This document shows, in pieces, positions 45,645-52,841 of a stretch of 64,000 nt of DNA (its first letter is position 1; each line of letters begins with the position of its first letter). Position numbers and translations under genes: made by a program. The stretch comes from Candidatus Obscuribacter phosphatis (GTDB lineage: Bacteria; Cyanobacteriota; Vampirovibrionia; Obscuribacterales; Obscuribacteraceae), in contig MOYA01000001.1 of the NCBI GenBank assembly GCA_001899315.1, positions 310,001 to 374,000 of the forward strand, in the 5' to 3' direction. The notes under the pieces were generated by a model. That model saw only the letters and a program-made list of their open reading frames with translations, had not been told where the DNA came from and did not search any database.

Positions 45645-46685
45645 TTAGAACTGCTCTAGAAAACGCAGGTCGTTGGTGTAAAAGTGTCTTATGTCGTTAA
45701 CGCCGTATTTCAGCATGGCCAGGCGCTCTAGTCCCATGCCGAAGGCAAAGCCCGACCATTCTTCCGGATCTATGCCGGCGCCTTTGAGAACATTGGGGTC
45801 GACCATGCCGCAGCCGAGAAGCTCCAGCCAACCGCGGCCTCCGCAGGTCTTGCAGCCTTTGCCGTTGCAGAAAGGACATTGGCTATCCAATTCGGCGCTG
45901 GGCTCGGTGAAGGGAAAGAAATCGGGGCGAAAGCGGGTCTTGAGAGGCTTTTTGAAAAGAGCCTGAATAAAAGCGGTGAGTGTGCCTTTCAACTGCCCGA
46001 AAGTAACAGCTTTATCGATCAAAAGTCCCTCTACCTGGTGGAAGAGAGGATATTTGCGGGCATTCACCTCTTCATTGCGATAGACCCGGCCAGGGGCGAC
46101 AATGCGCAAAGGCGGCGGGTTCTTTTCCATGACTCTGATTTGCACTGTAGAAGTCTGACTGCGCAAGAGCACGTTGGCGCCCAAATTTGTATAGAAGGTA
46201 TCTTGCTCGTCGCGAGCCGGGTGCGATGCCGGTGTGTTGAGGGCGTCAAAGTTGTAATAGTCTGACTCGATTTCGGGACCGTCAGCCACTTCGAAGCCCA
46301 TGCTGTAGAAGACACTGAGAATTTCTTCTCTAATTTGGCTGAGTGGGTGCACATGACCAAGGGCTCTGATTCTGCCCGGGGCGGTCACATCAAGGGCTTC
46401 AGCCTTTAGTTTGGAGTCGATATGGCTCTGAAACAAGGCTTCTTTGCGGGCTTCGTGCGCCTCTTCAATTTTGACCTTGACCACATTAGCTAATTGACCG
46501 ATGCGCGGTCTTTCACTCTTGTCGAGAGCGGAGAGTCCTCTCAAAATGCCGGTCAGTTCACCTTTCTGTCCCAATAGATTGAGTCTAACCTGCTCAAGGT
46601 TCTCAAGTGAATCTGCTTTTGCAATTGCTGAAAGTGCCGAAGATTCCAAATCGGCGATATTCTTTTCGAGGTCCTGCGTAGACAT
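45645..46685 (-). CDS. pheS: Phenylalanyl-tRNA synthetase alpha subunit
   Basis: This 346-residue catalytic subunit has an N-terminal coiled-coil arm (about 1-95) and the class II synthetase core: HPLSQIREEILSVFYSMGFE, DNFDAL-like YNFDALNTPASHPARDEQDT, VYRNEEVNARKYPLFHQVEG and the ATP-binding motif 3 in GFAFGMGLERLAMLKYGV. It also carries CPFCNGKGCKTCGGRGW, a Cys cluster often seen in bacterial PheS. It activates Phe and transfers it to tRNA-Phe. It is first in the pheST operon; I find no T-box-like leader in the 421 bp upstream. Confidence 0.97.
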   Translation of the reverse strand: MSTQDLEKNIADLESSALSAIAKADSLENLEQVRLNLLGQKGELTGILRGLSALDKSERPRIGQLANVVKVKIEEAHEARKEALFQSHIDSKLKAEALDVTAPGRIRALGHVHPLSQIREEILSVFYSMGFEVADGPEIESDYYNFDALNTPASHPARDEQDTFYTNLGANVLLRSQTSTVQIRVMEKNPPPLRIVAPGRVYRNEEVNARKYPLFHQVEGLLIDKAVTFGQLKGTLTAFIQALFKKPLKTRFRPDFFPFTEPSAELDSQCPFCNGKGCKTCGGRGWLELLGCGMVDPNVLKGAGIDPEEWSGFAFGMGLERLAMLKYGVNDIRHFYTNDLRFLEQF

Positions 46686-47106
46686 TTACTTACTCGCTTA
46701 ATCGCTGAAACTACCTGACTAAAGATATCAGAGCCAACCCGGACCGAACCGGCAATAGCAGGCAGGGTTTAGATACCTAAACATATTTGCCTGCTTGTAC
46801 ACATTTGCTTGCCTGTATAGATTTTGGTTCTGTTTCTAGCGTGCTTATTTCAAACTTGACTCTGGCTCAGGTCCTTCGAAACTTGCATTTTTGCCGCCCC
46901 GAGACCTGAATTTCTGTACTCTTGATGTCTGCTTGAAGTCTGCTTGAGTTCAGATATGTCTTCCGTCGTCCATTAGGCTATTTCTTGCGGGGGCGTGAGC
47001 GCTGCCTAAATATATATTTATTTATGGGCAAAATTGTCTTAGAATATCTACGAGTTGTTTCAGTAAACGGTGACTAGTAAATAGCAACTAGTAAATAGAA
47101 AACAGT
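46686..47106. other. Intergenic region upstream of pheS and the Nudix gene
   Basis: These 421 bases separate divergent genes. I see no tRNA or convincing small gene. They hold several short direct repeats: an 18-bp pair (46781-46798 and 46799-46816), an 11-bp pair (GTCTGCTTGAA, 46927-46948) and a 14-bp-period pair of ACTAGTAAATAG (47073 and 47087). A small inverted repeat GTTTAG-atac-CTAAAC lies near 46767-46782. An AT-rich stretch around 47010-47025 may be part of a rightward promoter. Confidence 0.6.
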
Positions 47107-47652
47107 TTGCCAATAACTCGCGGTCTCCACTGGTTAGACCAAGTAAATTCCCCAGCAGACACAGAAATTAGCGTTTTGCCAAGAACGAGATTCAAGAAAA
47201 AGCCGATTCAGACCATACCAACCACCAGGGTTTCGGTAATAGTCACTACTGCCGACCAAAAGATCCTTTTGGTCAAACATCGCAAGGGAAATAGGCAATA
47301 CTGGGTTCTTCCCGGTGGTCGACTGGAATACGGCGAAACTTTTTTTGAATGTGCTGTACGCGAAATCCAGGAAGAGACTGGCTTAGATATCGAAGTCGAC
47401 GATCTGGTTTTCCTTTCTGAAGCGATTGCCCCGGATCGATCAAGGCATATAGTCAATGTTTACCTCACTGCTCATGTGGTCGGCGGCGTGCTGCGCGTTG
47501 GTGACGAGCCTGTTCTAGCAGGCGTCGAGTACATGCCCTTGGACGAACTAGACAAGATCACTCTCTTTCCGCCGGTCGGGCGCATAGTTATCGATTCGCT
47601 GCCCAAAGCCACCCGCGGTTCAATAAAGTACCTAGGCAATCTCTGGGTTTGA
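47107..47652 (+). CDS. Nudix hydrolase
   Basis: This protein has up to 181 residues. No ATG fits; TTG 47107 is the first possible start after an in-frame TAA and TTG 47176 is an alternative. The Nudix box is complete: GGRLEYGETFFECAVREIQE followed by ETG, which binds the metal ions for cleaving a nucleoside diphosphate linked to another group. VSVIVTTADQKILLVKHRK before it and the C-terminal EYMPLDELDKITLFPPVG fit the family. The substrate could be a damaged nucleotide, ADP-ribose or a sugar nucleotide. An 11-bp tandem repeat begins right at its stop codon. Confidence 0.88.
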   Translation: MPITRGLHWLDQVNSPADTEISVLPRTRFKKKPIQTIPTTRVSVIVTTADQKILLVKHRKGNRQYWVLPGGRLEYGETFFECAVREIQEETGLDIEVDDLVFLSEAIAPDRSRHIVNVYLTAHVVGGVLRVGDEPVLAGVEYMPLDELDKITLFPPVGRIVIDSLPKATRGSIKYLGNLWV

Positions 47653-47785
47653 GCTCTTTTTGACTGAGCTTTGATTGAGCTGTCGTTCAGCTTTGATTTG
47701 GCTTTCACTCGGCTTTGATTCGGCTTTGATTTTGCTTTGATTCAGCTTTGATTTGGCTTTCACTCAGCTTTGGTTCAGCTTTGAC
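47650..47785. repeat. 11-bp minisatellite starting at the Nudix stop codon
   Basis: From 47665 to 47785 there are exactly eleven 11-base units of consensus TCRGCTTTGAT, for example TCGGCTTTGAT at 47709 and 47720 and TTGGCTTTCAC at 47698 and 47753. A diverged unit TGAGCTCTTTT begins at the TGA stop codon of the Nudix gene (47650-47652). The variation between copies suggests an old array. No open frame or hairpin explains it. Confidence 0.9.
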
Positions 47786-47902
47786 CTTAAGCGGCTGAGT
47801 AAAGCTCCCTTATCAAAATGTTGATGGCGGCCGTCAGCCTTCAACCTATCTGGTAATATGGAGCGCTCATCTGATGAAATTATTGCACTGGAGGATACAG
47901 TC

Positions 47903-48034
47903 ATGGCCCAGCAGAAGGGTATGAAGAGAGCTGCCAAGGTAGTCAAGAGAAAAGAGCGCAAGGCTGCTCAAAAAGTCAAAGCTGACTTCAAAAAGCTCGA
48001 AAAAGAAATAGCTGAAGCTGTCAAAGCTAAATAG
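47903..48034 (+). CDS. Very small Lys/Ala-rich basic protein (43 residues)
   Basis: ATG 47903 stands 8 bases after a perfect GGAGG (47890-47894), the strongest ribosome site I found in the window. The product (MAQQKGMKRAAKVVKRKERK, then AAQKVKADFKKLEKEIAEAV and KAK) is highly basic, lacks hydrophobic segments and should form one long amphipathic helix. It resembles histone-H1-like or ribosome/nucleoid-associated tails in composition only. I do not recognise a family. It has its own spacer on both sides and a strong terminator downstream (48263), so it is probably expressed as a single unit. Confidence 0.75.
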   Translation: MAQQKGMKRAAKVVKRKERKAAQKVKADFKKLEKEIAEAVKAK

Positions 48035-48109
48035 CCAAAAGTCTCGGCTTGCTGGCTGCTGCTTAATCTGATGCTTGCAGGCTGACTCGGGTGTTCTGAT
48101 GCTTGCAAG

Positions 48110-48252
48110 CTGATTTTTGCAAGCCGATTCTTGCAAGGCGCTTCTGGCGACCTGATTCTAGTAAGCTGCTTCTGGCTAGCTGACTAAAGCTGGTCTGGCT
48201 CTGGAAAATGATTCTGGGAAGTCTGATTCTAGGAACTCTGATTCTAGATAAG
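48110..48252. repeat. 14-15-bp minisatellite between the small basic gene and obgE
   Basis: Ten imperfect units of 14-15 bases follow a CTGATTCTNGNAAG consensus: CTGATTTTTGCAAG (48110), CCGATTCTTGCAAG (48124), CTGATTCTAGTAAG (48152), CTGATTCTAGGAACT (48223), CTGATTCTAGATAAG (48238) and others. They fill most of the gap before the terminator. The sequence is unrelated to the 11-bp array 330 bp upstream. Confidence 0.82.
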
Positions 48253-48262
48253 CTGTAATTTT

Positions 48263-48297
48263 AGAAGAGGCGATAAAAGTCGCCTCTTCTTTTTCTT
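48263..48297. terminator. Bidirectional Rho-independent terminator
   Basis: AGAAGAGGCGA (48263-48273) pairs perfectly with TCGCCTCTTCT (48280-48290) around six bases, followed by TTTTCTT. It sits between the rightward small basic gene and the end of leftward obgE, and can serve both. Confidence 0.9.
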
Positions 48298-48313
48298 AGT
48301 CAACCGCTGCAAG

Positions 48314-49645
48314 TTAGTTCAGACCTTCACCGTAGGTGAAGCTAAAGCCGTTTATAACTACTTCGGCGCCGGGTGTAACCCCTTCGTTTATAAGTGCATC
48401 GATCACACCCATTGCCCTCAGTCTTTGGAACAAACTAAAGAGAGAGTCTGGATCTTTCATATCGGTAACTTGCACCAGACGCCCAGCCCGGTCTCCTTCC
48501 ACGACAAAGACACCGCTTTTGCGATAGACGGCAAAAGAGCTGTCTCCATGGTCATAAGCCTTTTCATCGACGAAGATGCGCTTTGGTTGCTTGTCTTGTT
48601 TTTCAGCTTCCTTAATCTGTTCAATCATATCGGCTATGGTTTTGGCCAGAGGAGCAAGTCCTATGCGGCTATAAGCCGAAATACAAAAGATGTTTGCCTC
48701 GGAGGAAACTCCACTGTCGGCTTGTTTTCCTTTAGTTTCTAAGTAAGCAGTCACTTTGGACTTGAGCTCGTCAACTGTCTCGGGAGGCAACATATCGCAT
48801 TTGTTTATCGCCACCAGCTGAGGCAATTTGGCTAAATCAGGGCTGTAAAGCATTAATTCGCGGTCTATTGTGGCAAGGTCTCTCTCTAGGTCTTCACTTT
48901 GTCCGTCAACCATGTGGACGAGCAATCTTGTTCTTTCGATGTGCCTGAGGAAGTTGTGCCCCAAGCCTACACCCTGCGAGGCACCTTCGATTAATCCAGG
49001 TATGTCGGCCAGGACGAAGCCATCGCCGCTTTCGGTGCGCGCCACGCCTAGATTTGGTTCCAAGGTCGAGAAAGGATAGTCGGCAATTTTGGGCTTGGCT
49101 CTGGTCAATGCCGATAGAAGTGTCGACTTGCCGGCATTGGGTAGTCCGATTATGCCGACATCGGCAAGCAATTTCAAAGTCAACTGCAGGCGCCTCTGCA
49201 CTCCGGGTTGTCCCGGCTCGCAGAAATGCGGCGCCCTTCTGGTTGAGGAGGCTAGCTCGGTGTTGCCTCTTCCTCCCATGCCGCCCTCGGCCACCAACAC
49301 TTTTTCACCAGCTTCTGTGAGGTCGGCTATTTCTTTGTCTAGGTCGACATCTCTAACTTGTGTGCCCACCGGTACGCGGATAATTACGTCGGGACCGGCT
49401 TTGCCATGGCGGTTTTTGGGACCGCCCTTCTGCCCTGGCTCAGCGAGAAATTTGTTCTTGAAACGAAAATCTAATAGGGTGTTGAGATCTGACGTGGCTT
49501 CGATGTAGACGCTGCCGCCTCGCCCACCGTTGCCGCCGGCCGGTCCTCCCATCGGTTCATACTTTTCTCTGCGCCAGTTGATAGAGCCATTGCCGCCGTC
49601 GCCTGACTGAATTTCAATTTCTACCTGGTCTATGAACTGTGCCAC
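48314..49645 (-). CDS. obgE: Obg family GTPase (CgtA)
   Basis: This 443-residue GTPase acts in late assembly of the large ribosomal subunit and in stress control. It starts at GTG after AGGTACAA. The Gly-rich Obg fold spans about 1-160 (GDGGNGSINWRREKYEPMGG, AGGNGGRGGSVY). The G domain follows with G1 GLPNAGKST, G3 DIPGLIEG, G4 NKCD and G5 near SAYS. The extra C-terminal OCT domain (about 355-430) is the type found in Firmicutes, Cyanobacteria and actinobacteria relatives. It is divergent from the PC4-like gene across a 344-bp gap. Confidence 0.96.
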   Translation of the reverse strand: MAQFIDQVEIEIQSGDGGNGSINWRREKYEPMGGPAGGNGGRGGSVYIEATSDLNTLLDFRFKNKFLAEPGQKGGPKNRHGKAGPDVIIRVPVGTQVRDVDLDKEIADLTEAGEKVLVAEGGMGGRGNTELASSTRRAPHFCEPGQPGVQRRLQLTLKLLADVGIIGLPNAGKSTLLSALTRAKPKIADYPFSTLEPNLGVARTESGDGFVLADIPGLIEGASQGVGLGHNFLRHIERTRLLVHMVDGQSEDLERDLATIDRELMLYSPDLAKLPQLVAINKCDMLPPETVDELKSKVTAYLETKGKQADSGVSSEANIFCISAYSRIGLAPLAKTIADMIEQIKEAEKQDKQPKRIFVDEKAYDHGDSSFAVYRKSGVFVVEGDRAGRLVQVTDMKDPDSLFSLFQRLRAMGVIDALINEGVTPGAEVVINGFSFTYGEGLN

Positions 49646-49989
49646 TTGTACCTGAATTGACCGATAAGCCTAAATCGCCAGAAATATCAGCCTTGTTTGC
49701 GACGCCTAATGAGGGCTTAGACCTCGTTCTTGCTAATTGGGAAGTGTTTTGCTTCCCTCCCCGACCAAGCCTTGTTCAGTGACCGCCGAGGGGTGTCTAG
49801 CAGCCCCTTAGGAGTTTACTGTATATCGGTCAGTGGGGCTATCAGGTGGCTGATAAATGTGTCTCTCTTTAATACATTCTTTTTTTATTCAAGAATTTAA
49901 CTATACTTCTTATTAGATCTGTTGGATTTTTACTACATCGTGGCATCTGTATATCCGGGACCTATTATTTTCGATCGGAGGAGCAAGCC
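49646..49989. other. Structured-looking 344-bp intergenic region between obgE and the PC4-like gene
   Basis: No gene is visible. Several hairpins are: GGGAAG-tgttttg-CTTCCC near 49739-49757, AGGGG...CCCCT near 49789-49809, and a CTAA...TTAG pair around GAGGGC near 49708-49721. A -10-like TATACT lies at 49902-49907, followed by an AT-rich stretch, and GGAGGAGC precedes the TTG start at 49990. It could be a leader or an unlisted small RNA; neither can be shown here. Confidence 0.45.
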
Positions 49990-50208
49990 TTGGAAGAAAG
50001 AATTACTATTCACGAGAAAGCCCGCGGTGAGACCATAAACGTCTATATCGGCGAATATCGTGGAACCAAGTATCTTCATATCCGCGAGTGGTATGTCGAT
50101 AAAGATCAGGATGAGAAGCCAACCAAAAAAGGCATCGCACTTCCCATCGACAAAATCGAAGCCTTAAAAGAAGCGATTGATCGCCTGGTGCCAAACTCCG
50201 GTAAGTAA
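49990..50208 (+). CDS. PC4/YdbC-like single-strand DNA-binding protein
   Basis: This 72-residue protein starts at TTG, placed by GGAGGAGC 5-12 bases upstream. The core GEYRGTKYLHIREWYVDKDQ followed by KPTKKGIALPIDKIEALKEA matches the PC4 (transcriptional coactivator p15) fold, including the 'IREWY' and 'KPTKKGI' signatures of bacterial YdbC-like members. These bind single-stranded DNA as dimers and may help transcription or repair. A likely terminator follows at 50254. Confidence 0.88.
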   Translation: MEERITIHEKARGETINVYIGEYRGTKYLHIREWYVDKDQDEKPTKKGIALPIDKIEALKEAIDRLVPNSGK

Positions 50209-50253
50209 ACCAGAGCGGGCGTGCCCTCTTTGATAGGAACCTGCAATTAATGT

Positions 50254-50290
50254 CCGTCCGAACCATAAGCTCTGGGTTCGGGCGGCTTAT
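50254..50290 (+). terminator. Probable terminator of the PC4-like gene
   Basis: CCGTCCGAACC (50254-50264) pairs with GGTTCGGGCGG (50275-50285) with one T-G pair, over a 10-base loop, then CTTATTTGG. The stem is strong but the T tract is broken. Confidence 0.65.
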
Positions 50291-50298
50291 TTGGCTAA

Positions 50299-50457
50299 TG
50301 GTTTGCGGTCTTGGTTTGCGGTCTTGGTTTTTTTGTCTTGGTTGGCGGTCTTGATTCGGGCCGATGCTCTCAAGTCCTGGCTTAGGTCTCGAATTGAGAT
50401 TCTGTGCTAAGTCTTGAATTGATATTCTGGATTAAGTCTTGAATTAAGTTTCTGCCT
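50299..50457. repeat. 13-bp and 25-bp tandem repeats downstream of the PC4-like gene
   Basis: Four units of TGGTTTGCGGTCT type (13-14 bp) run from 50299 to 50351; the first two are identical. Further on, a 25-bp unit beginning TAAGTCTTGAATT is repeated at 50408-50432 and 50433-50457, followed by shorter TAAGTTCTC copies. The two sets are unrelated in sequence but share the style of the other spacers. Confidence 0.8.
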
Positions 50458-50787
50458 TAAGTTCTCACGTTAAGTTCTCGCCTGAAGCCTTAAATTCGCG
50501 CTTGTGATGTTTTGATTTTGAGACCGTGCGAGTAGTAGTCAAAGACTGTTCAAATGCTGCCAGCCTCGCTCAGTTTTTGGACTGCCATAATTCGAAGAAG
50601 CTAGTACAATTTGATTGTTATGGACTCTAGCTTCTAGTTTTAGCCTTTAGTTTTTATTTTCTAGTCTTTATTTTCTAGGTTCTATTCTCTAGTTTGGTAA
50701 TTCTAGACTGCAGATTCCAGATTTCAGTCACATCTGGCTTGGGCCGCAGGGTTATTCAAATTGGTTTCATTTGCACACACTTTCAAG
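50458..50787. other. Intergenic region before the M23 peptidase gene
   Basis: No gene, tRNA or clear hairpin is visible. The first part continues short TAAGTTCTC copies. The stretch 50620-50690 is a degenerate T-rich repeat (TTTATTTTCTAG copies). TACAAT at 50605-50610 could be a -10 element, but no good -35 sits at the right distance. Confidence 0.5.
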
Positions 50788-51768
50788 ATGGTTCGTTTTG
50801 TAACTTCACTTAGGCTCTTGGATGGGCGCCAGTTGAAGGCGGCGCTTCTCATTGCCCTCGCATCTTCATGGCAGTTTGTTGCTCCCTTGACCAGTGAGGC
50901 CAAAGGAATCAAGTCTGGTTCTGCGCCTCAATATTTCGCTCAGAATGAAGGCGTTGCCCAAGAGGGTGAAAGTAGCTCGACTAGTCAGGCAACATTTAAG
51001 TTATCTAGTAGCAAAGTCAAGCAAGGGGAGGTAGTTGAAGCAATCTACCAAGGACCGGCCTTGACACTACCAGTGGTGGAATTCAATTCTCAGAAATATC
51101 CACTTTTTGCAGAAGCTGATACAGCAAGTGAGATACGCAGCTATAGAGGGCTAATCTCGGTGCCGGTGGTGCTTAAGACCGGGACTAAGCAGGTCAAGTT
51201 ATCTGGTACTGAATTTTCTGCGCCATTAACTGTAGTCGACGCAAAGTATCCCGTACAAAGAATGACCCTCCCTCCTTCAAAGAATAATTTCAATACTGCG
51301 CCTGGTGAAGAAGAGGCAGTCGATAGGGCAAAAAAGACTGCTTCTGAGAAGCGCTATTGGTCAGGTAACTTTACTGCTCCTTCAAGCGCAAGAGTTTCAG
51401 CCGGTTTTGGACTTCGGCGCATTGTTAATGGAAAGCTCTTAGATGATTATTTCCACAGCGGTCTAGACTACGCAGGCTGGTTGGGTTCTCCGGTCAAGGC
51501 TTGCGCCCCTGGCAAGATTGTTTTAGCTGTTTCCAAAGGATTCAAGTTGCACGGCAATACCGTAGCTATCGACCACGGACAAGGCGTTGTCTCTTTCTAC
51601 ATTCATCTCAACAAAGTTTTGGTCAAGGAAGGGCAGCTTGTCAAAGCCGGTGAGCAGATCGGCGCCATCGGACAGACCGGACGCGCTAACGGACCGCATC
51701 TACATTTCAGCATCTATGTTAACGGTAACGCCTCTTCACCTTGGCAGTGGTTCACTAGAGCATTTTGA
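50788..51768 (+). CDS. Exported M23 family metallopeptidase
   Basis: This protein has about 326 residues. ATG 50788 gives a signal peptide (LKAALLIALASSWQFVAPLT, cleavage near SEAKG); TTG 50761 is possible. The C-terminal LytM domain (about 205-320) has the Zn ligands in HSGLDYAGWLGSPVKACAPG (HxxxD) and GPHLHFSIYVNG (HxH), and the second His in IDHGQGVVSFYIHL. Such enzymes cut peptidoglycan cross-bridges during growth or division. The N-terminal part (SSKVKQGEVVEAIYQG) looks like a beta-sandwich, as in other M23 proteins. The gene lies upstream of the convergent AbiEi-like gene. Confidence 0.92.
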   Translation: MVRFVTSLRLLDGRQLKAALLIALASSWQFVAPLTSEAKGIKSGSAPQYFAQNEGVAQEGESSSTSQATFKLSSSKVKQGEVVEAIYQGPALTLPVVEFNSQKYPLFAEADTASEIRSYRGLISVPVVLKTGTKQVKLSGTEFSAPLTVVDAKYPVQRMTLPPSKNNFNTAPGEEEAVDRAKKTASEKRYWSGNFTAPSSARVSAGFGLRRIVNGKLLDDYFHSGLDYAGWLGSPVKACAPGKIVLAVSKGFKLHGNTVAIDHGQGVVSFYIHLNKVLVKEGQLVKAGEQIGAIGQTGRANGPHLHFSIYVNGNASSPWQWFTRAF

Positions 51769-51799
51769 AACTATAGAAACTCTGCGCAGTATAGGCAAT

Positions 51800-52591
51800 C
51801 TACACCAGCAAACGATTTCCAGGCTTCATGTATTGTTTCGCTTGATTTGCTTTCTTGAGTTGTGGCGCATCAACCAGAATCAATAGGGCTTCAGTAGGCA
51901 TAGGCGGAAGCATTTCTGTCAGCCATTGAGGAATGTATTTCTTGTAAGCGGCTACGCATGCTCTTTCAGCTCTAGTTAGCGAGTTCCAGAATTCCATCAC
52001 GTGCTCCCTCTGGCAGAAATTTTTTTTCATTAGCCACAGGTCTCTGAGCTTTTGTCCAACCTTTGTTTCTCCAAGAATCATCTTTCTATTGCCAATTGCT
52101 CTCATTTTCGACCTGGCAACGCGAAGGCGAGGTCCACTGTTTTGAGTCGCCCAAAGAATCTGTTTGATTTTGAAGTTTGAGCCGCCTGCAAGGCTCAGCA
52201 AATAGATTCTTCTTCGCTTCTTGAAGTCTCTGTTCGCTCGTGTGTATGCAATATCTTCTCCTAGCGCTTTTCTTGAGTTTTCTGTGCTTGCTAGTTTTCC
52301 AGCGAACGCTTTTCTTTTCAGTCCGGCGATTCTTTCCTCTGAGACCATTTTGTTTCTGCGGCTATTTTTACGAAATACGCCCCAAGCCAACCTTTCAAGG
52401 TTGCCGGATTTTACTTCTCTACTCAAGAAAGAATCTAGTGATGCTCTGAATTGAACGAGCGGTAGCAGGTCTCGAGTCGTGAAAATACATTCTTTTGGAA
52501 GTTTGGCTAAATATCGGTGAACCAGGGAGAGAGCCGTGCCATTGCGCTTTTTTCTTGTCCCATTTCCATTATTTTGAGATTTTTCTATCAT
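51800..52591 (-). CDS. Orphan AbiEi/DUF6088-like winged-helix protein
   Basis: This protein has about 263 residues from ATG 52591, preceded by GAGGTG at 8 bases; longer reading of the frame would run through a perfect palindrome and the sepF terminator. Near residues 25-70 it has LVHRYLAKLPKECIFTTRDL, then LDSFLSREVKSGNLERLAWG, VFRK. This is the winged-helix pattern of AbiEi-type antitoxins and DUF6088 regulators. The rest is basic and unrecognised. No AbiEii-like toxin gene is adjacent. A 28-bp palindrome sits 22 bp upstream, suggesting self-control. The identification is by pattern and is moderate. Confidence 0.6.
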   Translation of the reverse strand: MIEKSQNNGNGTRKKRNGTALSLVHRYLAKLPKECIFTTRDLLPLVQFRASLDSFLSREVKSGNLERLAWGVFRKNSRRNKMVSEERIAGLKRKAFAGKLASTENSRKALGEDIAYTRANRDFKKRRRIYLLSLAGGSNFKIKQILWATQNSGPRLRVARSKMRAIGNRKMILGETKVGQKLRDLWLMKKNFCQREHVMEFWNSLTRAERACVAAYKKYIPQWLTEMLPPMPTEALLILVDAPQLKKANQAKQYMKPGNRLLV

Positions 52592-52612
52592 CTTATTGCA
52601 CCTCGTCAATTG

Positions 52613-52640
52613 TGCAAGAAATTTTCGAAAATTTCTTGCA
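52613..52640. promoter_or_regulatory. Perfect 28-bp palindrome upstream of the AbiEi-like gene
   Basis: The half-site TGCAAGAAATTTTC (52613-52626) is followed immediately by its exact reverse complement (52627-52640). It lies between the start codon at 52591 and a possible leftward promoter region. Uninterrupted perfect symmetry of this size is typical of an operator for a dimeric repressor; as RNA it would be a poor terminator because there is no T tract or loop. Confidence 0.85.
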
Positions 52641-52734
52641 ACTAAGTTTGTGGATACAAATACATAGACGTAATTTTTGAAGAAAAAGTTCAATTTCTTC
52701 TTGGCAACCGGACTGTTGTCGCTCTCTATATAAC

Positions 52735-52769
52735 AAGGAGAAGAGCGAGACTGATTTTCTCTTCTCCTT
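52735..52769. other. Second hairpin between sepF and the AbiEi-like gene
   Basis: AAGGAGAAGAG (52735-52745) pairs perfectly with CTCTTCTCCTT (52759-52769) over 13 bases. It lies just beyond the sepF terminator in the leftward direction. It could be a backup terminator or part of the leader of the AbiEi-like gene. Confidence 0.6.
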
Positions 52770-52786
52770 TGTAAATTCTTCAAATA

Positions 52787-52819
52787 AAAAGGGAGGTCTT
52801 CCAAGAAGACCTCCCTTTT
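52787..52819 (-). terminator. Rho-independent terminator of sepF
   Basis: AAAAGGGAGGTCTTC (52787-52801) pairs perfectly over 15 bp with GAAGACCTCCCTTTT (52805-52819) and has a 3-base loop. Leftward transcripts from sepF meet it 22 bases after the stop, and a T-rich stretch (TTTTTATTT) follows on the minus strand. Confidence 0.93.
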
Positions 52820-52841
52820 CTACAACTATCAACGCTGGGCG

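Noticed and set aside
46686-47106. T-box or attenuator leader for pheST
   Set aside because: I could not find a T-box consensus, a Phe-rich leader peptide or a terminator stem near the start.
52592-52804. Upstream extension of the AbiEi-like gene
   Set aside because: It would translate through the perfect palindrome and the sepF terminator, and a better ribosome site exists at 52591.
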